A DNA stretch of 29,650 nt from an uncultured Collinsella sp. (GTDB lineage: Bacteria; Actinomycetota; Coriobacteriia; Coriobacteriales; Coriobacteriaceae), in assembly GCA_900754445.1 (NCBI GenBank), contig CAAECW010000085.1:1-29650 (forward strand). The letters are read 5' to 3'. This document shows, piece after piece, positions 14,558-22,238 of the stretch. The notes beneath the pieces are model-generated. The model worked only from the letters and a program-made list of their open reading frames with translations. It was not told the origin of the DNA and ran no database searches. Within the stretch, counting starts at the first letter, position 1. Each line of letters opens with the position of its first letter. The translations under genes were made by a program, and so were the position numbers.

Positions 14558-15919
14558 TTACAGACCGGCGATGTGATCGGCAGGCGTCGCGACAACCTGC
14601 CCGGCGCTCTTGGTGGGACGCTTCTTTTTGGTTTCGGCCGTACCCAGCAGTCTCGCCTCAAGACCGCTCACCAAGCGCGCAAGCGGCAGGGTGATGACCA
14701 GATAGAACAGGGCGGCAACCACGTACGGTGTAATGGAGCCCGTCGTGGCCACGATGGTACGGGCGTTCATGACGATCTCGACCACACCCACGGCGGCAAG
14801 CAGCGACGTATCCTTGTAAAGCAAGATAAACTCGCTGGTCAGCGTAGGCAAAACATTGCGGAACGTCTGCGGAATCATAACGTAGAGCAGCGTCTGGAAG
14901 GCATTCATGCCCAGAGAGCGAGCAGCCTCGTTTTGGCCCTTGGGGATCGATTGAATACCGGCACGGAAGATCTCGCACAGGTACGCAGACGAGTTCATGG
15001 CCATGACGATGACGCCCAAGACATAGTCGTCCACCTTGACGCCGGCCAACGGCAGACCGAAGAACGCGATATAGATCTGCAGGAACGCCGGCGTACCGCG
15101 AATGATATTCACATAGATGCCGGCAAGACAGCGCAGGATGCGCGACTTGGAGATGCGCATGAGCGACAAGGCAAAGCCAAAGGGGATTGCCAGCGGAAAC
15201 GCCACGAGCACGATCGAGAGCGACATGAGGAAGCCCTTAAAGACGATCGGCAGGCTTTGGACCAAAATGACCGGGTTTAAGAACAGGCGCAGAAACATAT
15301 TGGAGTTCCAGGCCTCGACCCACGGCTGTTCCTTAAGGTCGGCCAGGAAGTTATCGAATGCCGTCACGCCCTTAATCTCGACGGGAGGAATCTTGGAAAT
15401 CTTCTTGGTCGAACCGTCGGCGAGCGTATAGGTGCCGCTAAAGGCCTCATCGCCGCCCTCGACGGGAAACGTCACACCGTAAACCTCGACACGGAAAAAA
15501 CCGCCGGCAGGCGCCGTCTCGCCAAAGTCAATCTTGAGCGTCTGGCCGTCAGCCTTGCACGTGGGCTTCATGGGCGTACGATCCATGAGGTCCTCGCCCG
15601 AGAGCATCGTCAATCGCGTGTCATCGGCGCCAAAGGTCGTGCCGTCGGCAAACGTCAGTGAAAGGCCGCCCAGCTCCTCGTCGGCATCGGCCTGGACCTC
15701 CCAGGTGATGCGGGTCTCGGTGCCACCGACCACGTCGCTACCCGAACCGGTGTTGGGTCGGGCGGTGATCTTTGCGGTCTCAAGCGCCTGGGCAGTCGAG
15801 GGCACGCAGGCCCCCGCGCATACCAAGGCGAGCGCCACAGCCAGGGCGCAGGCCAGCTTTTGGAGCATCGAGGGCAGTGGATAGCTCTGGCCCGTAGCTC
15901 CTTGGTTCAATCGAGACAA
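14558..15919 (-). CDS. Amino acid ABC permease fused to an exported N-terminal domain
   Basis: 453 residues, about twice the usual 220. Residues 18-40 are a signal-like hydrophobic segment ending in an STAQA cleavage-type site. About 150 residues of Thr/Gly/Asp-rich beta-type sequence follow (for example GGLSLTFADGTTFGADD), predicted outside the cell. The C-terminal half is a HisM/GlnP-type permease with about five membrane helices and the EAA loop EAARSLGMNAFQTLLYVMIPQ that docks the ATPase. Start: TTG 15919 with AGGAG five bases upstream; the first ATG (residue 18) lacks a well-placed ribosome site. The outer domain might capture substrate or dock the binding protein; that is inference. Confidence 0.85.
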   Translation of the reverse strand: MSRLNQGATGQSYPLPSMLQKLACALAVALALVCAGACVPSTAQALETAKITARPNTGSGSDVVGGTETRITWEVQADADEELGGLSLTFADGTTFGADDTRLTMLSGEDLMDRTPMKPTCKADGQTLKIDFGETAPAGGFFRVEVYGVTFPVEGGDEAFSGTYTLADGSTKKISKIPPVEIKGVTAFDNFLADLKEQPWVEAWNSNMFLRLFLNPVILVQSLPIVFKGFLMSLSIVLVAFPLAIPFGFALSLMRISKSRILRCLAGIYVNIIRGTPAFLQIYIAFFGLPLAGVKVDDYVLGVIVMAMNSSAYLCEIFRAGIQSIPKGQNEAARSLGMNAFQTLLYVMIPQTFRNVLPTLTSEFILLYKDTSLLAAVGVVEIVMNARTIVATTGSITPYVVAALFYLVITLPLARLVSGLEARLLGTAETKKKRPTKSAGQVVATPADHIAGL

Positions 15920-15985
15920 GGTGGCTCCTAACGTTTAAGTTGCCGACATAACGGGGCGGGATGACGCCCATTCAAGAAGCGCAAA

Positions 15986-16013
15986 GGCCCTCTCCGCCAA
16001 AACGGAAAGGGCC
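15986..16013 (-). terminator. Attenuating hairpin between binding protein and permease
   Basis: On the minus strand GGCCCTTTCCG pairs with CGGAGAGGGCC around TTTTGG and is followed by TTT. Partial termination here would make more binding protein than membrane components. Confidence 0.7.
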
Positions 16014-16035
16014 CGCGCGCAATCAAGTAGCTATT

Positions 16036-16896
16036 TTACTTGATGTTGTACTTAGCCATGAGGGCGTCAACGGTACCGTCATCAGTCAGGTCCTTGATGG
16101 CCTGGTTGATGTCGTCCTTGAGCTTGGTGTTGCCCTGGTTGATGGCGATGGCGTACTCCTCGCCGGTGCTGATCTGCTTGATGGTCTGGCAGGTGTTGAA
16201 CTGCTCGGCGGTCAGCTGGCTGGCAACGGAGCGGTTGGTGACTACGGCGTCGCCCTTATCGGACTGCAGGGCGCTGAAGCACTCGGTAGCGTCCTTGTAG
16301 GGGACAATCTTGGCCTTGGGGAAGTTCTCCTGGGCAAAGGCCTCGGCGGTCGAGCCAGACTGGACGATGATGGTAGCGTCAGCGTTGTTGAGCTTCTCGC
16401 TGTAGTTGTCGGCCGTGATGTCGGTGTTATCGACCTTGGTCACAATAGCCTGATCGTCCATGTAGTAGGAATCAGAGAAAGTGACTTCCTTCTCACGCTC
16501 GGGCGTGTCGGTGATAGCCGCAATGGAAACGTCATACTTGGCGCCCGAAGCGACACCCGGAACCAGCGTGTCAAAGTCATTGTTGATATACTCGACATCC
16601 AGGCCCAGCTTGTCGCCGATGGCCTTGATGAGCTCAAGGTCAAAGCCCTGATAATCGCCGTTGTCATCCTTGTACTCAAACGGAGCGTACTCGGCAGAGG
16701 TGCCGACGGTCAGTGTACCGTCCTTGACGAGCGCGTACTCCTTGGAGCCGTCGACCTTCTCGACCTTAGCGTCGTCAGAGCTGCTGGAACCGGCATCAGA
16801 ACCAGAGGTGGCGTTGGACGAGCCGCAGCCCGTCAGTGCGAGGGCGAGCGCCATGGCGCCTGTGGCGGCAAATGCGCCAAGCTTCTTAAGCTTCAT
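16036..16896 (-). CDS. Polar amino acid ABC transporter, substrate-binding lipoprotein
   Basis: 286 residues. A lipoprotein signal peptide ends at LTGC with Cys24 as the lipidated residue, then a Ser/Asp-rich linker. The family 3 solute-binding signature GTSAEYAPFEYKDDNGDYQGFDLEL (read here as GTSAEYAPFEY and GFDLEL) and the hinge region follow. It would capture the amino acid outside the membrane and deliver it to the permease. Start at 16896 is set by AAGGAG seven bases upstream. First gene of the operon SBP-permease-ATPase. Confidence 0.92.
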   Translation of the reverse strand: MKLKKLGAFAATGAMALALALTGCGSSNATSGSDAGSSSSDDAKVEKVDGSKEYALVKDGTLTVGTSAEYAPFEYKDDNGDYQGFDLELIKAIGDKLGLDVEYINNDFDTLVPGVASGAKYDVSIAAITDTPEREKEVTFSDSYYMDDQAIVTKVDNTDITADNYSEKLNNADATIIVQSGSTAEAFAQENFPKAKIVPYKDATECFSALQSDKGDAVVTNRSVASQLTAEQFNTCQTIKQISTGEEYAIAINQGNTKLKDDINQAIKDLTDDGTVDALMAKYNIK

Positions 16897-16914
16897 AATC
16901 AGTCTCCTTCCGGT

Positions 16915-16982
16915 GACCTCGTTTGATTCAGAGGTCTGCAAAAACTGTTGGCTATTATGCACCCGGAATTACGAATCTGCAA
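16915..16982 (-). promoter_or_regulatory. Promoter and leader hairpin of the amino acid transporter operon
   Basis: The minus strand has -10 CATAAT (plus 16954-16959) with TTGCAG 17 bases upstream (16977-16982). The leader contains a hairpin GACCTC/GAGGTC (16915-16920 with 16931-16936) just before the ribosome site, which might modulate translation. Confidence 0.5.
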
Positions 16983-17043
16983 TGAGAAAACTGATTGAAA
17001 CAAACCCATAACGTGAATGGAACACTCCACTTTGTAACAGTTA

Positions 17044-17910
17044 TTACTGCTGCAATGACCTTAATAGTCTAATTTCAGCTGCATAACCTGCAAGTTCGTT
17101 CGGAGTCTCCAAAATAAACGGCAGCGAACGCAAACGGCCATTCGATACAATATTCTGCATAACCTGCATACCGCCACCAAATTCCTCGCTGCCAAGGTAT
17201 CCTTTGCCGATGCACTCGTGACGATCTTTATGGGCGCCACAAGGGTTCTTCGAATCGTTGATGTGTACGGCATGCAAGCGATCGATACCCACCACGCGGT
17301 CGAACTCGTCGAGTACGTCGTCCAGATCATGGATGATGTCGTAGCCGGCATCGCTCACATGGCAGGTGTCCAAACAAACGCCCAGCTTATCGGACAGCTC
17401 TGGGCGCTTGGCGGCAACGCCCTCGATAATGCACGCCAGTTCTTCAAAGCTACGGCCCACCTCGGTGCCCTTTCCTGCCATGGTCTCGAGTAATACCGTC
17501 GTCTGCTGCCCCTCAAACATCACCTGGCACAGCGTGTCGACAATCATCTGAATGCCGACGTCGGAGCCCTGTCCCACATGCGCACCGGGATGGAAGTTGT
17601 AGTAGTTGCCGGGCAGTGTTTCCAGACGCTGCAAGTCCTCGGCCATTGCCTCCAAGGCAAACTCGCGCGCCCGCTCCTTAGCGGAGCAGGGGTTATAGGT
17701 ATACGGGGCATGCGCCACCAGCGGTCCAAAGTCGTTTTGCGCCATAAGCTCGCGCAGAGCCGCCACGTCATCCATGTCAAGGTCTTTTGCCTTGCCACCG
17801 CGCGGGTTGCGCGTAAAGAATGCAAAGGTATTGGCGCCAATGGACAACGCCGTCTCCCCCATTGCCCGATAGCCCTTCGTCGTCGAAAGATGACACCCGA
17901 TCGTCAGCAT
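17044..17910 (-). CDS. nfo: Endonuclease IV (deoxyribonuclease IV)
   Basis: 288 residues, AP endonuclease family 2 TIM barrel. It cleaves 5' to abasic sites in base-excision repair. The trinuclear zinc ligands are visible in order: His67 (VAHAPY), His107 (NFHPGAH), Glu in LLETMAGKG, Asp and His in CLDTCHVSDAG, His in HAVHINDSK, Asp-x-His in HKDRHECIG, and Glu in FILETP. Start at 17910 (GGGAG upstream). An upstream in-frame stretch from 17994 is translated from the hairpin repeat and is probably not made. No adjacent DNA repair gene. Confidence 0.93.
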   Translation of the reverse strand: MLTIGCHLSTTKGYRAMGETALSIGANTFAFFTRNPRGGKAKDLDMDDVAALRELMAQNDFGPLVAHAPYTYNPCSAKERAREFALEAMAEDLQRLETLPGNYYNFHPGAHVGQGSDVGIQMIVDTLCQVMFEGQQTTVLLETMAGKGTEVGRSFEELACIIEGVAAKRPELSDKLGVCLDTCHVSDAGYDIIHDLDDVLDEFDRVVGIDRLHAVHINDSKNPCGAHKDRHECIGKGYLGSEEFGGGMQVMQNIVSNGRLRSLPFILETPNELAGYAAEIRLLRSLQQ

Positions 17911-17931
17911 CTCCAGCTCCCTCCTCATCAG

Positions 17932-17994
17932 TTGCGGTGAAATACGGTCTATTGGTGCCTTATTTTGGCGCAAACAGACCGTATTCCACCGCAA
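17932..17994. repeat. Hairpin repeat, copy A
   Basis: TTGCGGTGAAATA (17932-17944) and TATTCCACCGCAA (17982-17994) are inverted ends with one mismatch. Between them 37 bases fold as 15+7+15: CGGTCT...AGACCG outermost, GTGCC/GGCGC innermost. It fills the gap between the oxidoreductase stop and the nfo ribosome site. The flank AGTTATAAAAGGG is shared with copy B. Confidence 0.85.
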
Positions 17995-17995
17995 G

Positions 17996-19060
17996 TTATA
18001 AAAGGGGCATCAGGGGCACGGTCCGCCGAGCCCCCACGCCCAAAAGTTTCAAGCGAATCGCATCGATGATGTGCGCACAGCGCTGTGTGGCGGCTAGGGA
18101 CATGATGGGGCTTTCGAGTTTCCCCGCCTGAATGAGCTGCGTCGCATGCGACGCCTCGCCGTAAAAATCATCGACCTCAAATGGTGTATCGATTTCGAGT
18201 ACTCGACCGTCGGAATACTTCACATGGGCGAGCTCGGGGCGATGGAGACGCTCGATTTCCAATGAGCCCCGCTCACAGGCAATCGTTAAACGGCTTTCAT
18301 ATGTTGCTTTGCCGTCGCACACCATATGAATGGGTATACCGCCGACGCTCATATGGATCTCGTCGGCCCAATCGACGCGGCCGCCCGATACGTCACGCCA
18401 GCGAACTTCACGGGACGAAACCTCGCACGCGCCCGCGAGCAAATCCTCAAACCAACCAACCGCATAGCAGCCCATGTCATATAGACAGCCGCCCTGCAAC
18501 GGATCAAGCAGATAGCCCGAAGGAGACTCGCCGTAATCGAGCTTTTGTGCGCTTTCAATCGAGACAATACGGCCAAGCTCACCCGACGCAAGCAAGTCTT
18601 TCACGCGAGCGCGCATCGGGCAAAACCGATTCTTCATCGCCTCCATAAACAGCACGCCGCGCTCGCGAGAGGTGGAGGCAATCGAGAGAGCCTCTTCCTC
18701 ACTCATAACGGCCGGCTTTTCGCACAGCACGGCCTTTCCGGCGCGCAGCGCGCGACAGGCCCAACGCGTATGCATGCCATGCGGAAGAGCCAAGTAGATT
18801 GCGTCGACATCGGGGTCGGCAATCAGCGCATCATAAGCCACATCGCCGCTATCGTCAGCCGTGGCATAACTGTGCGCGGCATCAATCGAAAACGCCCTGC
18901 AAAACTCCTCAACATGCGAAGGAGTGCGGCCGGCGGCAGCCACAAGCCGTGCCCCGTCCACCTCCTTGAGCGACGATGCAAATCGATGCGAAATGTGTCC
19001 AGCGCCCAAAACGCCCCAACAAACCTCACGCAAATCATCACATGAATCCCGATGACCCAC
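17996..19060 (-). CDS. Gfo/Idh/MocA-family oxidoreductase
   Basis: 354 residues. N-terminal Rossmann fold WGVLGAGHISHRFASSL with the NAD(P) loop, DVDAIYLALPHGMH, and the family EKP motif (LCEKPAVMSEEEA) with the catalytic-site Lys; the C-terminal half has YDMGCYAVGWFEDLLAG. Such enzymes oxidise or reduce sugars, inositols or related cyclic polyols. Start is uncertain: I choose GTG 19060 (AGGGGG five bases upstream); the open frame runs on to 19138 only through the repeat. The last four codons and stop lie in the right flank shared by the hairpin repeats. Substrate unknown. Confidence 0.85.
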   Translation of the reverse strand: MGHRDSCDDLREVCWGVLGAGHISHRFASSLKEVDGARLVAAAGRTPSHVEEFCRAFSIDAAHSYATADDSGDVAYDALIADPDVDAIYLALPHGMHTRWACRALRAGKAVLCEKPAVMSEEEALSIASTSRERGVLFMEAMKNRFCPMRARVKDLLASGELGRIVSIESAQKLDYGESPSGYLLDPLQGGCLYDMGCYAVGWFEDLLAGACEVSSREVRWRDVSGGRVDWADEIHMSVGGIPIHMVCDGKATYESRLTIACERGSLEIERLHRPELAHVKYSDGRVLEIDTPFEVDDFYGEASHATQLIQAGKLESPIMSLAATQRCAHIIDAIRLKLLGVGARRTVPLMPLL

Positions 19061-19075
19061 GACAGCCCCCTTCAG

Positions 19076-19138
19076 TTGCGGTGAAATAGTTCCTGTTTGG
19101 CCCCTATTCTGCCGCAAACAGGAACTATTCCACCGCAA
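19076..19138. repeat. Hairpin repeat, copy B
   Basis: The same 13-base ends and right flank as copy A, and the same 37-base centre length, but the inner stem sequence is different: GTTCCTG (19089-19095) pairs with CAGGAAC (19119-19125). It lies between the aldo/keto reductase stop and the next gene's ribosome site, the same setting as copy A. Confidence 0.85.
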
Positions 19139-19150
19139 GTTATAAAAGGG

Positions 19151-20341
19151 TCATGAGGAGCGTGTTTTGCCGAAGACTTTAAGCATGGCCGTTACGGGGC
19201 CCGGCTGGAAGCGCCGGCGCACGTCATCGAGACGCTCGGGGATATCGATATGCTGCGGGCAGTGGCGCGCGCATTTGCCGCACTTGACGCAATTGCTCGC
19301 CAGCTTGGCCTCGCTTGTGCGCACCGCACTCGCCGTAAAGTATTGCGACAGCCCCGTAAACCAGCTGTGCGCATAGCTCGCGTTGTAGGCGGCAAAGCAG
19401 CCGGGAATGTTGATACCCTTGGGACATGGCATGCAGTAGCCGCATCCCGTGCAGGGCACGCGATTCGATTTTTCAAACTCATCCAGCACGTGCGCGATCG
19501 TGTCGAGCTGGTTGGCAGTCATCGAATTCGGCAACGCGAGGTCTGCCAGTGACGAGTTCTCATCCACCTGCGCGGTATCGGTCATACCAGAAAGCAACAT
19601 GGTCACCTGGGGATGATTCCACACCCACGAAAGACCCCAGGCGGCAGGAGTGCGCAAATGCGGGTCACGGGCACTATCGAGCACAGCGCGGGCCCGTGGC
19701 GGCAGCTTGCCCGCTAAACGCCCGCCCAGCAGCGGCTCCATCACAAACACCGCGAGGCCTCGCTCGGCGGCGGCCATGAGCCCCGCTGTTCCCGCCTGAT
19801 ATCGCTCTCCAGCGTAATTGTACTGGATCTGGCAAAAGTCCCACTCATATGCATCGAGCATCGTCAGGAAGTCCGCTGCGCTGCCGTGGTACGAAAAACC
19901 AATCTGGCGAATACGCCCCACCGCCTTTTGACACGCGATCCAATCCTCGATGCCCAACGCCACCACACGTTCCCACTGGGCGGGCGAGGTAATGTTGTGC
20001 ATGAGGTAATAGTCGATATGGTCAGTCCGTAGGCGGCGCAGTTGCTCGTCGAAGAACCGGTCGAAATCCTCCGCGCATTTGCACGAAGCATGCGGCAGCT
20101 TGGTTGCGAGCAAAACCTGGTCGCGCAAGCCCAGGCGCTCAAGCGACGCACCCACGCACGCCTCGTTGCCGGGATAGAGATAGGCCGTGTCCAGGTAGTT
20201 AATCCCCTGCTCCACCGCACGGGAAATGATGGCATCGGCTGTCTTCGCATCCGGACGTCCCGGCGCACCGGGAAACCTCATGCAGCCCAGCCCCAACGCC
20301 GAGATACGGTTGCCGCTTTTGGGGTCAACGCGATATTGCAC
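19151..20341 (-). CDS. Aldo/keto reductase with C-terminal 4Fe-4S ferredoxin domain
   Basis: 396 residues. The AKR barrel (about 1-290) carries the catalytic Asp/Tyr/Lys/His set in LDTAYLYPGN, LLATKLPH and YYLMHNI. The C-terminal part has two cysteine clusters, CTGCGYCMPCPKGI and CVKCGKCARHCPQHI, each typical of 4Fe-4S centres. Such fused proteins are common in anaerobes and probably reduce carbonyls with ferredoxin or NAD(P)H. Start is GTG 20341, with GGAGGGG upstream. Substrate unknown. Confidence 0.9.
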   Translation of the reverse strand: MQYRVDPKSGNRISALGLGCMRFPGAPGRPDAKTADAIISRAVEQGINYLDTAYLYPGNEACVGASLERLGLRDQVLLATKLPHASCKCAEDFDRFFDEQLRRLRTDHIDYYLMHNITSPAQWERVVALGIEDWIACQKAVGRIRQIGFSYHGSAADFLTMLDAYEWDFCQIQYNYAGERYQAGTAGLMAAAERGLAVFVMEPLLGGRLAGKLPPRARAVLDSARDPHLRTPAAWGLSWVWNHPQVTMLLSGMTDTAQVDENSSLADLALPNSMTANQLDTIAHVLDEFEKSNRVPCTGCGYCMPCPKGINIPGCFAAYNASYAHSWFTGLSQYFTASAVRTSEAKLASNCVKCGKCARHCPQHIDIPERLDDVRRRFQPGPVTAMLKVFGKTRSS

Positions 20342-20503
20342 GGCCCCTCCCCTCCCATCGAAGCCCTGACAAGGCGAAACAAACCCGTCACGTCATCGAA
20401 ACACATCGGAATCGCAATTGAGAACGTATCGTAACGCAGCAGAAATCAGGCCGTCACGGCACCGCTTTAACATCAGCAAAAAGCCCGATGAAAGGAGACG
20501 AGC

Positions 20504-20698
20504 GTGACCACACGCGAGGACGCCTACCCCTACCCCGGCGAACAATACATCCTCTCGGTCAACCGCTATCAGATCGAGGTCATGGACCATCTAGACGAGC
20601 TTCCCGCCACGGGCGCCGCCATCTTCTGCACCTTCCCTAAGGTCCGTGATGGTGTCGGATACCCCGCGCGCGTTTTTGCGGTCTGCCCCGCGGCATAA
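20504..20698 (+). CDS. Small protein resembling the C-terminus of a metal-dependent cyclase
   Basis: 64 residues from GTG 20504, with AAGGAG seven bases upstream. The string VNRYQIEVMDHLDELPATGAAI (read as VNRYQIEV and LDELPATG) with the closing FPKVRDGVGYPARVFAV resembles the last strands of PF04199 cyclase/kynurenine formamidase proteins (typically NLDQLP...PLKIKGGxGxPxRAxAI). The metal-binding N-terminal two thirds are missing. Either a retained fragment or a free-standing small protein. Its good ribosome site argues that it is still translated. Confidence 0.55.
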   Translation: MTTREDAYPYPGEQYILSVNRYQIEVMDHLDELPATGAAIFCTFPKVRDGVGYPARVFAVCPAA

Positions 20699-20725
20699 GC
20701 GCACTGCGCAATAGTTTCTTTTTCA
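20699..20725 (+). terminator. Weak terminator after the small gene
   Basis: GCGCACTGCGC directly after the stop codon gives a short GC stem, and a T-rich stretch (TTTCTTTTT) follows about seven bases later. Confidence 0.35.
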
Positions 20726-20765
20726 CAACAGCAGCCCCGCGCGCCCACCAAACGCCCCGACGACA

Positions 20766-20802
20766 TACAATCCATCAGGCGCCCCATATGCGGGCGCCTT
20801 TT
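20766..20802 (+). terminator. Promoter -10 and terminator-like hairpin in the KPR leader
   Basis: A -10-like TACAAT (20766-20771) is followed at 20778-20798 by GGCGCCC/GGGCGCC and TTTT. The hairpin either ends read-through from the left or, if the TACAAT is used, attenuates transcription at the very start of the next gene. Confidence 0.6.
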
Positions 20803-20821
20803 ATATGGGGAGATGATTCAT

Positions 20822-21736
20822 ATGCAGATCAACAAGGTCGCCTTTATCGGCAAGGGCGGCGTCGGCCTGCTCTACGGCAGCATGATTGCCAAGGCCCTCG
20901 GCAATGACGCCGTCGAATACGTCATGGACGACGCTCGCTTTGAGCGCCATGCGAACGACGCGCTCACCGTCAACGGCAAGCCCTGCGATCTCACGTCCGT
21001 CCGCGCCAGCGAGGCGACACCCGCCGATCTGGTCATCCTGACGGTCAAGACCACCGGTCTCGACCAAGCACTCAAGACTATGGAGCGTGTCGTGGGACCC
21101 AACACGCTCATCGCCTCGCTGTGAAACGGCATTACGAGCGAGCAAAAGATTGCCGAACGCTTTGGCTGGGAGCATACCGTTCTTGGTATCTGCCAGGGCA
21201 TGGACGCCGTGTTCCTCAACGGCGCGCTCACCTTTACCAATGCGGGCGAGATTCGCTTTGGCGCGGCAGCGGGCACCGACCCCGCGACTGTCGCCGCTAT
21301 CGACGAGCTCTATACACGCTGCGGCATCGCCCATACCGTCGAGGACGACATCGCCCACCGCATGTGGGCCAAACTCATGCTCAACGACGGCATCAACCAG
21401 ACCTGCATGGCCTACGGCGGGACCTACGGAAGCGCCACGGAGCCGGGCTCCGAGCAGCGCCGCTGTTTTGTCTCCGCCATGCGCGAGACGCTTGCGGTTG
21501 CCAACGCCGAGGGCGTTGAGCTGACCGAGGCAGACCTGACGCAAATGGTGCACCTCATCGAGGGAATCGACCCCACCGGTATGCCCTCGATGGCGCAGGA
21601 CCGCATCGCACAACGAAAAACCGAAGTCGAGGAGTTCGCGGGCACCATTTGCCGCCTGGCCGCCAAACACGATATCCAAGTGCCGCAAAACGATTGGCTC
21701 TACCAGAGGATTCGCGAAATAGAAAGCAGCTGGTAG
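20822..21736 (+). pseudogene. Ketopantoate reductase-family gene with in-frame TGA
   Basis: One reading frame gives a 304-codon KPR-family protein: Rossmann loop FIGKGGVGLLYG, LVILTVKTTGLDQAL, then ASL-TGA-NGITSEQ at 21122-21124, then the C-terminal helical domain with MWAKLMLNDGINQ (catalytic-site Lys region). Relatives normally have a sense residue just before the NGI motif. The frame is otherwise unbroken to the stop at 21736, so the nonsense codon is recent, is an error, or is read through. Start chosen at 20822, nine bases after GGGGAG; 20813 is also possible. The enzyme family reduces 2-dehydropantoate (pantothenate pathway) or related 2-keto acids. If TGA stops translation, only about 100 residues would be made. 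Confidence 0.75.
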
Positions 21737-21771
21737 TGCTCGGCATACTGCAGCCAACAGATCCAATGGCA

Positions 21772-21814
21772 AAGCCGCCGCAAGGGGCACTCCCCTCGCG
21801 GCGGCTTCCTTTTT
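21772..21814 (+). terminator. Strong Rho-independent terminator
   Basis: AAGCCGCCGC (21772-21781) pairs with GCGGCGGCTT (21798-21807), inner GGGG/CCCC, followed by CCTTTTT. Confidence 0.9.
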
Positions 21815-21845
21815 CATCTTTGGCCAAAAATCAGCTTCACAACGG

Positions 21846-22052
21846 TTAGAGCTGCGACTCCGACGCCTGGCCCTCATCGTCGCGACAAAGGGCTACACCC
21901 GCACTTCCCAGCAGCGCGGCCGCGATCAACACGCCAACCACGATAGAGGCAGCCCCACAAGACCCCTGCATACCCGCGACGAGCGCGGCCGTAGGACCAA
22001 GGCAACCAAGCATCAACGCGACGGCGGCAACGGCAATATCTCGAGCATTCAC
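21846..22052 (-). CDS. Small two-helix membrane protein
   Basis: 68 residues with two hydrophobic helices (about residues 6-27 and 35-56), a short loop containing a Cys (QGSCGAAS) and an acidic hydrophilic tail (CRDDEGQASESQ). Topology would place both ends in the cytoplasm. No family recognised. A GGGGGAAG string lies upstream but rather far from the ATG, so initiation is only moderately supported. Confidence 0.5.
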   Translation of the reverse strand: MNARDIAVAAVALMLGCLGPTAALVAGMQGSCGAASIVVGVLIAAALLGSAGVALCRDDEGQASESQL

Positions 22053-22238
22053 AAGACCACTTCCCCCAAGAGAAAGACCTTATTTCTCAAGAACCAGTGT
22101 GCCCCGCATCCATACGCCCAGCGTACCGCCACGGTAAGGGCTCTGTTAACTCAAACGCATACATAGAACGGACGTCCTTACGTTGCCCTAAAGCTCGGTA
22201 AAGACGCCCGTCCGCCAAATATCCGTGATGCAGAAAAA

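Noticed and set aside
13838..15280. Plus-strand open frame opposite the ABC transporter genes
   Set aside because: Antisense shadow, rich in Arg/His/Asp, with no family match; the two minus-strand genes have full motifs.
21122..21170. Selenocysteine reading of the TGA in the KPR-type gene
   Set aside because: I could not fold a convincing SECIS hairpin just downstream, and Cys is not the expected residue at this position; kept only as a remote option under the in-frame TGA finding.
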